The notes: generated by a model not told the origin, from the letters alone. A stretch of 64,000 nucleotides of DNA from Streptomyces eurocidicus (GCF_002891295.1 NZ_LGUI01000010.1:1-64000); one strand, 5' to 3'. Positions 1-8,758 are shown, numbered from the stretch's first letter. Made by a program: numbers and translations.

Positions 1-416
1 CAATGCACCGGCCACAACAACCACACCAACAAACCCACCGAAACCAACGGCGCCAACCCCACCAACAACCCCACACGAAGAACCGCAAGGCGCCCGGGTT
101 CCCCTTCGGACCCGCTCTCGCGCGATCCTTGACGACCCCTCAGGCGCCGGTACTCCACGCGGTACTCACCCTCCGGCGCCTCCCGCACCGGTCCCGTCAG
201 ACGGCTGAACCGCTCGTAGTCGTAGCCGCCGGAAGCCTCCACAAGGCCGGCGTCGACGACGACCCCGACACCCTCGACACCGCCGGCGACAGCCGCCTCG
301 GCCGCCGGACCCGGCACCCCACTCGCGCCTGCCACCTCATCCGTGACCTGGCACTCCGACACCCGTGCACCACTCACCACAGCCACCACCCACTCCCCCA
401 CAGCCACATCGGACAT
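1..416 (-). CDS. Partial membrane protein of unknown function (3' end outside window)
   Basis: An open frame runs leftward from an ATG at 416 off the window edge, with an in-frame stop at 426-428 just upstream, so the start is well bounded. The 138 visible residues have an acidic, Ala/Gly/Val-rich N-terminal half, then a charged stretch (GGYDYERFSRLTGP, REAPEGEYRVEYRRL), and a hydrophobic segment at roughly residues 112-134 that looks like a single membrane span. The codon pattern (G/C wobble) is genuinely coding on this strand, while the opposite strand gives low-complexity His/Gln/Pro runs. I do not recognise the family, and no clear Shine-Dalgarno sequence precedes the ATG. Confidence 0.6.
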   Translation of the reverse strand, partial: MSDVAVGEWVVAVVSGARVSECQVTDEVAGASGVPGPAAEAAVAGGVEGVGVVVDAGLVEASGGYDYERFSRLTGPVREAPEGEYRVEYRRLRGRQGSRESGSEGEPGRLAVLRVGLLVGLAPLVSVGLLVWLLWPVH

Positions 417-755
417 AACGTGAGATCAGTCTGAAAAACCTAACAATCCGCCCCTGGGTTGCCGGGCCGTCACACTCGATGCGGCCGCTCAACCACCCGC
501 ACAGCCCATACGGAGATACGAAAGACACATGGATCGGCCGAGTGGCCCCACTCCACACCCCCGCCGCCTCGCGCACGGGGAAACCGGAGGCAGGCACACC
601 GGAACGGATGAACCATGGGTCGGCGCGTCGACCCGGCACGACGTGATCAAGTCAAAACAACCGGCGCCATCGGCGTTTCAGTGCCCGGTCCGCACCCTCA
701 CCTGCGATATCTCTCGCCGTACACGGCAACGTCGAGAGAAGGCTGAAGGGCAGGC
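417..755. other. Divergent intergenic region
   Basis: About 340 nt separate two divergent genes, so promoters for both must lie here. I see no convincing gene. A short frame from 529 ends in an ATGA overlap with the next gene but has no family signature or clear ribosome site. A purine-rich AAGGGCAGG stands just before the ATG at 756. Confidence 0.4.
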
Positions 756-1580
756 ATGATCACCAACCGCACCGCCACCCCCCTCGCGGCAGCCGTCGCA
801 CTGGCCGTCCTCGGTGCCGGCCCGGTCCCGGGCGCGGCGGCCGAGGGCTCCGACGACCCGGTCCCGGACGCCGCGGACGCCAAGAAGGTCGACGAGTTCC
901 TCGAGCGGGCCAAGGAGACCGAGCAGGCCGTCAGCCCGGAGCTGAAGGCCGTCGCCCTGATCAGCCGTGCCACCCTGGTCGGCTTCGACGACCGGCTGAG
1001 GTCCGCCGGCTCCGTCAGACGCACGGTGGCCGCGCTCATGAAACGGACGCCCGGTCAGACCGTGGAGGCGGCCCTCGCGAAGATCGAGGACTCCGTCCAC
1101 TACACCTTGCAATGGCCGGACGGCAGATACACCGAAGGCGTCAAGGCCGCCTCCACCGCGCTCGTCGGCTGGGACAACGACAGCGTCCGCTGGTCCAACA
1201 CCTGGGGCCGCAAGGACGGCCGCAAGGCGATCGACTCGGTCTGGCGCGACCGGCGTTCCGGGCACGCCTTCGCGATCCGGTTCCACACCCCGTCCAGCAG
1301 GTGGGCCCAGGAGGCGGCACGCAAGCTCAAGGCGGAACAGCACCGGCCCGGCACCCAGGAGGACCGCGTCAAGGAACTGCGCCGACAGCAGGAGGCGATC
1401 TTCAACTCGGTGCCCGTTCCCGAGGGCGCGGAACGGCTGGCCGCGCCCGCGTCACCCCCGCCACCCGCCAAGCCCGAGCCCACCGCCGTGCCGGCGCCCG
1501 AGGTCACTCCCGCACCGGCGCCGGCCCCCGCGCCGGCCCCGGCCGAGCCCACCGCGGGTCCGGTACCCGTGCCGGCCTGA
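756..1580 (+). CDS. Secreted ATP nucleotide 3'-pyrophosphokinase-like (RelA/SpoT-like) protein
   Basis: 274 aa with a signal peptide (residues 1 to about 29, cleavage near PGAAAE), a folded region to about 225 and a Pro/Ala-rich tail. The core (VDEFLERA, GFDDRLR, DSVHYTL near 112, HAFAIRFHTP near 170-179) resembles the extracellular Streptomyces enzymes that transfer pyrophosphate from ATP to nucleotide 3'-OH, a divergent (p)ppGpp-synthetase fold. In that fold the ExQ pair before the FHTP strand is catalytic. Here the positions read A173-I174-R175, and the usual Arg after the Asp motif is His/Tyr. This may therefore be an inactive or altered relative. Family assignment is from remembered motifs. 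Confidence 0.55.
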   Translation: MITNRTATPLAAAVALAVLGAGPVPGAAAEGSDDPVPDAADAKKVDEFLERAKETEQAVSPELKAVALISRATLVGFDDRLRSAGSVRRTVAALMKRTPGQTVEAALAKIEDSVHYTLQWPDGRYTEGVKAASTALVGWDNDSVRWSNTWGRKDGRKAIDSVWRDRRSGHAFAIRFHTPSSRWAQEAARKLKAEQHRPGTQEDRVKELRRQQEAIFNSVPVPEGAERLAAPASPPPPAKPEPTAVPAPEVTPAPAPAPAPAPAEPTAGPVPVPA

Positions 1581-1811
1581 CCGTGGCGGTGACCCGGGCC
1601 GGCGGCCCGGAAGCGCCCCGGGAAGGCACCGGTTTTCCGGCAGGGCCGGAATCGGCCCATCCGCGTTTCACCGGGCGCTTCGCTCCCGGACACCGTGGGA
1701 ACCGCCCCGGGCGCACCGCCGGCACGGCCGGCGCCGGGCACGAGGGTCCGCCGCACCCGGGCCCCCACCGAGGCCCCGTCCAAGAACCCCGTTCACAACC
1801 AGGAGACATCG

Positions 1812-2144
1812 ATGATCTTCATTGTCGTCAAGATGACCGTCCGCCCCGAGCGCACGAAGGAATGGCTCACGCTCGTCGGCGACTTCACCCGCGCCACGCG
1901 CGAGGAGCCGGGCAACCTCTTCTTCGAGTGGTCGACCAGCGTCGACAACCCGAACCAGTTCGTGCTGGTGGAGGGCTTCGCCTCCCGCGAGGCGGGCGAC
2001 GCCCACGTCAATTCGGCCCACTTCAAGAAGGCCATGGACACGATGGCCGACGCCATCGCGACCACGCCGCAGATCATCAGCACCGAGGCGCCGGGCAGCG
2101 GCTGGTCCGCCATGGCCGAGCTCACCCCGCGCCACACGTCGTAG
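1812..2144 (+). CDS. Antibiotic biosynthesis monooxygenase (ABM) domain protein
   Basis: 110 aa, the normal size for a single ABM ferredoxin-like domain. The pattern MIFIVVKMTVRPERTKEW, EEPGNLFFEWS and FVLVEGFASREAGDAH with a trailing HFKKAMD is typical of putative quinol monooxygenases and YgiN-like proteins, which usually act as dimers in the cytoplasm. The ATG at 1812 is preceded by AGGAG at 1801-1805, which fixes the start against longer in-frame options. The substrate cannot be inferred from the neighbours. A strong hairpin follows 15 nt after the stop, so this looks monocistronic. Confidence 0.8.
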   Translation: MIFIVVKMTVRPERTKEWLTLVGDFTRATREEPGNLFFEWSTSVDNPNQFVLVEGFASREAGDAHVNSAHFKKAMDTMADAIATTPQIISTEAPGSGWSAMAELTPRHTS

Positions 2145-2158
2145 GACGGACCGGCCGG

Positions 2159-2196
2159 CCGCCCTCGGCCGGACCCCGTGGTCCGGCCGAGGGCGG
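2159..2196 (+). terminator. Hairpin terminator after ABM gene
   Basis: A perfect 16-bp GC stem (2159-2174 with 2181-2196) closes a CCCGTG loop 14 nt after the stop codon. There is no U-tract, which is usual in Streptomyces. Confidence 0.7.
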
Positions 2197-2248
2197 TACG
2201 GGCATGCGTGGCTGCAACCCTCGGGCGGTTGCCGTAGTCCTATTGACT

Positions 2249-2959
2249 ATGACCATACGAGCGAAGAAGAGAACGACCTCGTCGGCGGTACGCCGGCTGT
2301 CCGTGCTCCTCGGCGCGGTGGGGCTCGCGGCCCCGCTCACCCTCGCGATCGGCGGCACCGCGCAGGCCGCCCCCGCCTGCACGACGAAGGCCGGTCCGCA
2401 CCAGAAGGACGTGGAGAAGTTCCTGGGCCTGCCGGTGGACGGGCGGCAGGCCCCGGCGGACTGCCGGGCGATACAGGACTTCCAGATCAAGCGCGGCATC
2501 CGTCCGAACATCGGCTACGCGGGCCCGGTCACCTGGGGCGTCATGCGGGAGGAGCTCACCGCGCGCAACCCCAACGCGGCGGGCAGGTGCCCGGTGAACG
2601 TGGGCCGCGTCGCCTGCGTCGACCTCACCCGGCAGATCAGCTGGGTCCAGGACGGCAAGTCCCTGAAGTTCGGCCCGGTCCCGGTCCGTACGGGACGTGA
2701 CGGCCACGAGACCCGGACCGGCGCGAAGAAGGTCTACTGGCGTTCGATCGACCACTGGTCGACGCTCTACGACGTCCGCATGCCGTACGCCCAGTTCTTC
2801 GACGGCGGGCAGGCGTTCCATTCCATCGAGGGCAGCGTCCGTTCGCAGCCCGGGTCCCACGGCTGCGTCAATATGCGCCCCGGCGACGCCAAGGCGTACT
2901 GGTCCCTGCTCCGCAACGGCGACGACGTCTTCGTCTACGGCCGGAAGCCCGGCACCTGA
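2249..2959 (+). CDS. Secreted L,D-transpeptidase (YkuD family)
   Basis: 236 aa. A signal peptide ends near residue 41 (GGTAQAAPA). A peptidoglycan-binding-like region (about 45-105) contains QDFQIKRGIRPNIGYAGP, followed by the YkuD catalytic domain (about 120-232). The signature is visible as H191 (AFHSIEG) and SHGCVNMR with nucleophile C206. Such enzymes form 3-3 cross-links in peptidoglycan outside the membrane. The start at 2249 gives a compact signal peptide, although no strong ribosome site precedes it. Terminator hairpins on both sides suggest an independent unit. Confidence 0.9.
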   Translation: MTIRAKKRTTSSAVRRLSVLLGAVGLAAPLTLAIGGTAQAAPACTTKAGPHQKDVEKFLGLPVDGRQAPADCRAIQDFQIKRGIRPNIGYAGPVTWGVMREELTARNPNAAGRCPVNVGRVACVDLTRQISWVQDGKSLKFGPVPVRTGRDGHETRTGAKKVYWRSIDHWSTLYDVRMPYAQFFDGGQAFHSIEGSVRSQPGSHGCVNMRPGDAKAYWSLLRNGDDVFVYGRKPGT

Positions 2960-2970
2960 GCCATGCCTCG

Positions 2971-3001
2971 GGGGCGGGGAGCCTGCCCGGCGCCCCGCCC
3001 C
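2971..3001 (+). terminator. Hairpin terminator after L,D-transpeptidase
   Basis: A 9-bp all-GC stem (2971-2979 with 2993-3001) begins 11 nt after the stop codon and is followed by CGAAAA. Confidence 0.55.
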
Positions 3002-3141
3002 GAAAACCGGAGGAATTACCTCCCCCATAGGCAAACGATTCTGCGAACACTCTTACGAGTGAAGCGAGTTCATTCCCCCTTCTCCGGCCCCGGAACTCTC
3101 CGATAGAAAAGGCGCCTGGTCCCGAAGATGGGTGGTCATGG

Positions 3142-3762
3142 ATGGCTCCGCATCACACAGCTCCCCTCTCCCAGGTCCCCTCGGACCTCGCAGACCGCAC
3201 AGATCCCGCAGACCCCGCAGCCCTCTCGGCGCCGCGTGCCCCCGCCGGTCCGTCGCCGGCCGTGGAGCGGTTCGTCGAGGTCTCCGTCCGGCTGACCGGC
3301 TTCGACGCCTTCGACCTGCACGCCACGGGATTGGCCGCGCTGTACCGGGCGACGGCGCTCGACCAGGTGGGGCCCGAGGCGTTCGAGCGCTTCCTCGCCG
3401 AGCTCGCCGCCGTGGGCGGCGACCCCGGCCGGCTCGAAGGCGAGACCTCCCGCGACATCGCCCGCGCGCTCGCCCACCTCTGGTATCTGGGCGTCTGGCC
3501 GCAGCTCGCCAGATCCGTCCACACGGCCCTCGGCCGGGAGAAGGCCAACGTCCCGTTCACGGTCTCGCCCGAGGCGTACACGGAGGGCCTGGTGTGGCGG
3601 ACCTTCCACGGCCATCCGGCCGGCGCCAAGGCCCCGGGCTTCGGCACCTGGTCCGAGCCACCGCCCGGCGCCCCGCCGGTGCCCCGCCCGGCCGCCCCCG
3701 GGCGACCCGTGGCGGGGCCCGGGAAAGAGCGCGAAGAGGAGACCGCGGGGGACGCCGTATGA
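3142..3762 (+). CDS. Small subunit of FAD-SLDH-type dehydrogenase
   Basis: 206 aa. A Pro/Ala-rich N-terminus precedes a helical domain with VERFVEVSVRLTGFDAFDL, RALAHLWYLGVWPQ and VPFTVSPEAYTEGLVWRTF. This pattern fits the membrane-bound FAD sorbitol/fructose/gluconate dehydrogenase small subunit family (Pfam FAD-SLDH), which chaperones or stabilises the flavoprotein subunit. There is no Tat motif at this start, unlike many proteobacterial homologues, so export is doubtful. The gene overlaps the GMC flavoprotein by 4 nt (ATGA), which supports a two-subunit enzyme. The start is weakly supported; an in-frame start further downstream is possible. Confidence 0.7.
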   Translation: MAPHHTAPLSQVPSDLADRTDPADPAALSAPRAPAGPSPAVERFVEVSVRLTGFDAFDLHATGLAALYRATALDQVGPEAFERFLAELAAVGGDPGRLEGETSRDIARALAHLWYLGVWPQLARSVHTALGREKANVPFTVSPEAYTEGLVWRTFHGHPAGAKAPGFGTWSEPPPGAPPVPRPAAPGRPVAGPGKEREEETAGDAV

Positions 3763-5792
3763 GCACTTCCCCGCGCGCCGGCGGACAGCCGACCGGCGGC
3801 CACCGCACCGGCACACCCCACCTCCGGCGGTACGACGTGATCGTGGTCGGCGCCGGGCTCTCCGGAACCCTGGTCGCCAAGCGGCTGGGCGACCAGGGCT
3901 GGCGCGTCCTCGTCCTGGAGGCCGGCACCCGTACCCTCGACACCTGGCCCGGCCACCTCGACGCCATGAACACCTATTACGCGGCCTCCGCGAAGGTGCC
4001 CAATTCCCCGTACCGCGCCAATACGGCGGCCCCCTCCCCCGATGTCCTCGACCTCGTGGGACTGCCGGGCGGCGGATTCCGCGCGAACGGCTATCTCGTG
4101 CAGAACGGCGCCCTGCCCTACGGCTCCGACTATCTCCGCGCCAACGGCGGCACGGTCATGCACTGGCTCGGCCTCACCCCCCGTATGCACCCGGAGGACT
4201 TCGCCGTCCGCCGGACATTCGGATACGGCCGCGACTGGCCCATCGGCTATGCCGACCTGGAGGGCCACTACCGCGCGGCCGAGCGGGAACTGGGCGTCGC
4301 GGGGGACGCCCAGGAACAGTCCGAGGCCATCGGCCTGCCCTTTCCGGAGGGCTACGTCTATCCGATGCACAGGATTCCGCGCAGCTATATCGACGACGTC
4401 GTCGCCGCGAAGCTCGACGGCGTCCCCGTCCGGGAGTCGCCGGACGCCGCCGAGACCACCCTGCGGGTCGTCACCACCCCGCACGCCCGCAACAGCGTCC
4501 CCGACGCGCGGTACGACGGCGGGCGCGGCTACCGCCCGGTCGGTGCGGCGGGCCTGCCCAACTACGGGGAGCGGTGCGTCGGCAACGCCTCCTGTGTGCC
4601 CATCTGTCCCGTGCAGGCCAAGTACAACCCCCTGAAGACCCAGGCCACCTGGGACAGCCGGGTCACGCTCGTCACCAAGGCCGTGGTCAGCCGGGTCCTG
4701 GCCGACGGGAACGGCCGCGCCCTCGGCGTCGAGTACCAGGCGTACGACGACCCCGCCGCCCCCGTGCACACCACGCACACCGCCGAGGCCGACATCGTCG
4801 TGCTCGCCGCGCACGCGATCGAGAACGCCAGACTGCTCCTGGTGTCCCGGCTCGCCGGGCACAGCGGCCAGGTGGGCCGCAATCTCATGGACCACCCGGT
4901 GCTGCTGACCTGGGGGCTGATGAGGCATCCGGTCGGCCCCTTCCGGGGCCCCGCCTCCACCTCGGGGGTGGAGAGCTTCCGCACCGGCCCGGCCCGGCGG
5001 AGGCGCGCACCGTTCCGTATCGAGATCGCCAACTGGGGGTGGAGCTGGCCGGCGTCCTCCCCGGGGAGCGATGTCGCCCGGCTGCTGGGCATCACGGGAG
5101 ACTCCGGGCAGCCCCGGGGAAGAGGCGTGTTCGGCGAGGAGCTGCGCCGCGCGCTCGGGGAAGGGATCGGCCGTCAGTTCAGCCTGCAGTTCGAGCTGGA
5201 GCAGGAGGCCGAGAGCCGTAACCGGGTCACCGTCGACCCGCGCCACCGCGACCGGCTCGGCAACCCCCGCCCGGTCATCACCTACGACCTCTCCGACCGG
5301 CTCAAGCGCGGTCTGGCCGCCGCCAAGGCCGTGTCCGACCGGATCTTCGGCCTGCTGGAGGCCGAAGACCACACGGCGTACGGCCCCGGCCCCTTCTCCC
5401 CCGGCTACTTCCGCTTCGAAGGACAGGATCTCTCCTTCAACGGCGCCGGCCACGGAGCGGGCACCCACGTCATGGGCGACTCGCGGGACTCCTCGGTGGT
5501 CGACCACTGGCAGCGCTGCTGGGACCACCCCAACCTCTACGCCGTCGGCTGCGGCAGCATGCCGTCGATCGGCACCTCCAACCCCTCGCTGACCATGGCC
5601 GCCCTCGCCCTGCGCAGCAGCGAGCAGATCCACCGCGAGCTGACCGGGCTGCACCGGCCGGTGACCGTCCGGACCGGTGGCGGGACCGGTGCCGGCGACC
5701 TCTCTCCCCATGTCCCCGGCCCGGCGCCGTCCCCCGCCCCCGCGCGGGGTCCGTCCCCGCACAGCCACCCGCACCAGGAGGTACGACCGTGA
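3759..5792 (+). CDS. GMC-family FAD oxidoreductase with putative 3Fe-4S motif
   Basis: 677 aa. The dinucleotide-binding motif VVGAGLSGTLVAKRLG is at about residues 27-42, and the C-terminal GMC region contains GHGAGTHVMGD and GCGSMPSIGTSNPSLT. A Cys cluster C273-X5-C279-X3-C283 (CVGNASCVPIC) matches the spacing of the 3Fe-4S ligands in the catalytic subunit of bacterial FAD-glucose dehydrogenase. This points to a true dehydrogenase that passes electrons on, rather than an O2-dependent oxidase. The substrate is probably a sugar, polyol or other alcohol (inference). It overlaps both neighbours by 4 nt and has a Pro/Gly-rich C-terminal tail. Confidence 0.85.
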   Translation: MSTSPRAGGQPTGGHRTGTPHLRRYDVIVVGAGLSGTLVAKRLGDQGWRVLVLEAGTRTLDTWPGHLDAMNTYYAASAKVPNSPYRANTAAPSPDVLDLVGLPGGGFRANGYLVQNGALPYGSDYLRANGGTVMHWLGLTPRMHPEDFAVRRTFGYGRDWPIGYADLEGHYRAAERELGVAGDAQEQSEAIGLPFPEGYVYPMHRIPRSYIDDVVAAKLDGVPVRESPDAAETTLRVVTTPHARNSVPDARYDGGRGYRPVGAAGLPNYGERCVGNASCVPICPVQAKYNPLKTQATWDSRVTLVTKAVVSRVLADGNGRALGVEYQAYDDPAAPVHTTHTAEADIVVLAAHAIENARLLLVSRLAGHSGQVGRNLMDHPVLLTWGLMRHPVGPFRGPASTSGVESFRTGPARRRRAPFRIEIANWGWSWPASSPGSDVARLLGITGDSGQPRGRGVFGEELRRALGEGIGRQFSLQFELEQEAESRNRVTVDPRHRDRLGNPRPVITYDLSDRLKRGLAAAKAVSDRIFGLLEAEDHTAYGPGPFSPGYFRFEGQDLSFNGAGHGAGTHVMGDSRDSSVVDHWQRCWDHPNLYAVGCGSMPSIGTSNPSLTMAALALRSSEQIHRELTGLHRPVTVRTGGGTGAGDLSPHVPGPAPSPAPARGPSPHSHPHQEVRP

Positions 5793-7000
5793 CGACCGCC
5801 CGGGCACAGGCCGCCGCGACGCCCGGCCTCTCCACGGAGCTCGCCGTGGTGGTGGAGCCGCCGTTCCATGTGCCGCGCAACCCCGAGGAGCTCCGCCTGT
5901 TCCTCCAGGCCGCGCTGACGCTGGAGCACCTCACCATCCCGCCCTACCTCACGGCGATGTACACCCTCCACGCCGGCACCAACCGCCCCGCCTTCTACGC
6001 CATCCGGGCCGTGGTGCTGGAGGAGATGCTCCATATGACGCTCGTCGCCAATCTGCTGAACGCGGTCGGCGGCACCCCCCTGGTCGCACACTCCCGGTTC
6101 GTCACGGGCTATCCCGCCCGGCTGCCCTACAGCCGGGACAAGATCCCCATCGCCCTCCGGCACTTCGGCACCGAGGCGCTCCGGACCTTCCTCCACATCG
6201 AGCGACCGGAGTACGTCGCCGAGCCGCCCGGCCACCCCTCCGTCGCGGACGACGAGGGCTGGACGTCCATCGGGCAGTTCTACGCCACCATCCGGACGGG
6301 GCTGATCCGGCTGACCGAGGAGCTGGGCGAGAAGGCGCTCTTCACCGGCGACCCAGGCAGGCAGATCGGCCCGGAGCACTTCTACAACTCGGGCGGCGAG
6401 GTGTTCAGGGTCTCGGACCTGTCCTCCGCGCTCACCGCCTTCCGGGTGGTCACCGAGCAGGGCGAGGGCGTAAGCCGGACCATCTACAACACGGACGACC
6501 TGCTCTTCGGAGAGGCCCGGGAGCCCGCGCACTACTTCCGCTTCGACGAGCTCCTCCAGGAGCGGCGGTACGGCCCGCACGACACCCCGGGCTCCGGCCC
6601 GACGGGCCCCGCGCTCGATGTCGACCGGGCGGCCGTCCACCCCATCGATCCCGGGGCCAAGGCCGCGCACTATCCGCCGGGCAGCGCCGTGCGACAGGCC
6701 GCCGACCGCTTCAACGAGGTGTACGCCCGCCTGCTGTGCGTCCTGGAGGACGCCTTCACCAAGGACCCGGCCGCCCTGCGGGCCGCCGTGCCCACGATGC
6801 TGGAACTGCGCGACCTCGCCGAGCGGCTCTACCGCAATCCGCACCCCGACCCCGTGAAGCGGGCCATGGGCCTGCACGCGAGCGCCACATACGAGATCAC
6901 CGACGAGTTGTTCGGCCGCGTCCGCGCCCTGCTCGCGGGGCGCCCGCCCGGAGCGGCGGCCGGGGGTGGTCTAGGAGTGGGGGAGCCCTATGGACTGTGA
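5789..7000 (+). CDS. VioB/RebD-like ferritin-fold protein (iminophenyl-pyruvate dimer synthase family)
   Basis: 403 aa starting at GTG, with AGGAGG at 5776-5781. Residues about 30-80 carry the ferritin-like signature FLQAALTLEHLTIPPYLTAMY and VVLEEMLHMTLVANLLN, with Glu/His metal ligands. A C-terminal helical region has FNEVYARLLCVLEDAF. This fold is found in the C-terminal part of the chromopyrrolic-acid-type dimer synthases VioB and RebD and in many stand-alone proteins of unknown role. Translational coupling to the GMC subunit suggests it acts on, or protects, that enzyme. Its last 30 nt overlap the convergent flavin oxidase gene. Confidence 0.75.
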   Translation: MTTARAQAAATPGLSTELAVVVEPPFHVPRNPEELRLFLQAALTLEHLTIPPYLTAMYTLHAGTNRPAFYAIRAVVLEEMLHMTLVANLLNAVGGTPLVAHSRFVTGYPARLPYSRDKIPIALRHFGTEALRTFLHIERPEYVAEPPGHPSVADDEGWTSIGQFYATIRTGLIRLTEELGEKALFTGDPGRQIGPEHFYNSGGEVFRVSDLSSALTAFRVVTEQGEGVSRTIYNTDDLLFGEAREPAHYFRFDELLQERRYGPHDTPGSGPTGPALDVDRAAVHPIDPGAKAAHYPPGSAVRQAADRFNEVYARLLCVLEDAFTKDPAALRAAVPTMLELRDLAERLYRNPHPDPVKRAMGLHASATYEITDELFGRVRALLAGRPPGAAAGGGLGVGEPYGL

Positions 7001-8659
7001 GTGGCGGAAGACGTTCCGGGGGTCGTAGGCGGCCTTGACCCGCTGCAGACGGGGGTAGTTGTCCTTGTAGTAGAGCGTGTGCCAAGGCACTCCCGAGGTG
7101 TTCCGGCGAGGGTCGACGATGTCCATGTCCGGGTAGTTGATGTAGCAGCCGTCGGTGGCCGTGCCGGGGACGGGATAGCCGCCGGTGGCGGAGAAGACGT
7201 CGGTGTACGCCTCGCGGGTCCAGGCCAGGTTCTCGGCGTCGGCGTCCTCGCCGGACCAGAAGCTCTGGAAGAGGGCCTTGAAGACGGAGTCGCGCTGGGC
7301 GGCGGCCGTGTCGGCCGGCCGGACGGTGTTGATCCTGCCGCCGTAGGACAGCAGGACCACCATGGAGTCGGGGTTCCGCCGGTCGGTGCGGGTCAGGTGT
7401 TGGTACAGCGCCACGGTCTGCGCCTCGTCGAAGCCCTTGCGCATATAGGCCGACTTATGGGCGGCGCGCAGCGTTGGATTGGTGAGGGTGGGGTTGTTGG
7501 TGCCGAGGAGTTTCACGGAGGTGAGCCATGGGATCCGTTGCGGGGTGAAGAAGCCGGGCAGCGGCCCCTGTTCACCGGCCGGACGGCTGAGCGGCCGGGG
7601 TTCGGCCCCGGTGCCGGAGAGGACCGCGCCGACGTGGTCGTCGACGAGCTGCCGGGCGCCCGGCACGGAGGCGTCCATCTGGGTGAGCATGCCCACGCTG
7701 TCGTGGGAGCGGTGGTTGAGCATCAGGAAGGTGCACAGCGAGGCATAGGGCGAGCCGGGGTCGCTGTTCCGTTCGTGCCAGCCGCCGAAGTTCTTGACGA
7801 GGGTGCTGAAGCCGGCCTTGTCGAGCCCGCTCCAGGGCAGGGAGAGGGCGCTCACATAGACCTCGCCGGGCGGGCGCATCAGCTGGCGCGCGGGGTCCTC
7901 CCCGGTGGCGCCCGGCGTGCGGAACCAATAGCGGGTGATCACCCCGAAGTTGCCCCCGCCGCCTCCGGTGTGCGCCCACCAGAGGTCGCGGTGGGGGTCG
8001 TCCGGTTCCCGGGTGGCGATCACGGGCCGGGCGGTGCCGTCCGCGTCCACCACCACGACCTCGACGGCGTGGAGGTGGTCGACGGTGAGTCCGTACCGGC
8101 GGGAGAGCATTCCGTAGCCTCCGCCGCTGATGTGCCCGCCGACGCCGACCGAATAGCAGGAGCCGCCGGGCAGGCCCACGCCCCAGCCCCGGTAGAGGGA
8201 CTCGTAGACGTGCAGGAGGGTGGCGCCGGCCTCGACGGCGAAGGCCCTGCGCCGCGCGTCGTAGGAGATCTGGTCCATGCCGGACATGTCGATGACGGTC
8301 CGGACGTCGGGGTGGAAGACGAAGTCCGCGTAGCAGTGGCCGCCGCCGCGCACGGACAGCCGGCTGCCGCCGCGCACGGCCTCCTGGACCACCTGGACGA
8401 CCTGCTCGGTGGTGCGCACGAGGCGTACGGATTCGGGTCGTCCGGTCCACCGGGTGTTGTTGCCGACGGTCAGGGCGGCGTAGCGCGGGTCGCCGGGGAG
8501 GACGGTGACGGCGGGGCCCGAGGGGTCGGCGGGGCCGGCGGGGCCGGTCCCGGTGGGCGCGGCGACGGCGGTGGCCGCCGGGCCCGCTCCCAGCGCGGAG
8601 GCGCCGGCGACGCCCGCGACCGCCGCCGTGCCGGTCAGGATGGTCCGTCTGTTCAGCAT
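6971..8659 (-). CDS. Secreted bicovalent FAD oxidoreductase (BBE family)
   Basis: 562 aa. The N-terminus MLNRRTILTGTAAVAG plus an Ala-rich stretch looks like a twin-arginine-type signal. An FAD-binding-4 domain follows, and a berberine-bridge C-terminal motif (CYINYPDMD, YYKDNYPRLQRVKAAYDPRN) ends the protein. H108 in RGGGHCY and C168 in GGSCYSVGVGGH are at the positions used for double covalent flavin attachment, as in hexose and berberine-bridge oxidases. The likely role is extracellular oxidation of a sugar or small alcohol with peroxide release. The 3' end overlaps the convergent ferritin-fold gene by 30 nt. Confidence 0.85.
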   Translation of the reverse strand: MLNRRTILTGTAAVAGVAGASALGAGPAATAVAAPTGTGPAGPADPSGPAVTVLPGDPRYAALTVGNNTRWTGRPESVRLVRTTEQVVQVVQEAVRGGSRLSVRGGGHCYADFVFHPDVRTVIDMSGMDQISYDARRRAFAVEAGATLLHVYESLYRGWGVGLPGGSCYSVGVGGHISGGGYGMLSRRYGLTVDHLHAVEVVVVDADGTARPVIATREPDDPHRDLWWAHTGGGGGNFGVITRYWFRTPGATGEDPARQLMRPPGEVYVSALSLPWSGLDKAGFSTLVKNFGGWHERNSDPGSPYASLCTFLMLNHRSHDSVGMLTQMDASVPGARQLVDDHVGAVLSGTGAEPRPLSRPAGEQGPLPGFFTPQRIPWLTSVKLLGTNNPTLTNPTLRAAHKSAYMRKGFDEAQTVALYQHLTRTDRRNPDSMVVLLSYGGRINTVRPADTAAAQRDSVFKALFQSFWSGEDADAENLAWTREAYTDVFSATGGYPVPGTATDGCYINYPDMDIVDPRRNTSGVPWHTLYYKDNYPRLQRVKAAYDPRNVFRHSQSIGLPHS

Positions 8660-8758
8660 GCCCCTGGGCCCCTCTCCGACGCGCCGCTCCGGTCAGTCGC
8701 CGCCGACCGAGGATGCCTCCCGGGCGGGCGGGGCGGCCAGGCGCCGGGGCCCAGTCCG

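Noticed and set aside
3..434. Plus-strand frame rich in His, Gln, Pro and Thr
   Set aside because: It is the antisense of a membrane protein gene that runs off the left edge; the minus-strand codon bias is clearly better.
529..759. 76-codon frame ending in an ATGA overlap with the pyrophosphokinase-like gene
   Set aside because: No ribosome site, no coding bias and no similarity pattern; the overlap is likely chance.
3153..5807. Long minus-strand frame opposite the GMC operon
   Set aside because: It mirrors the third-position GC bias of the plus-strand genes, which have clear motifs; the antisense translation is low complexity.
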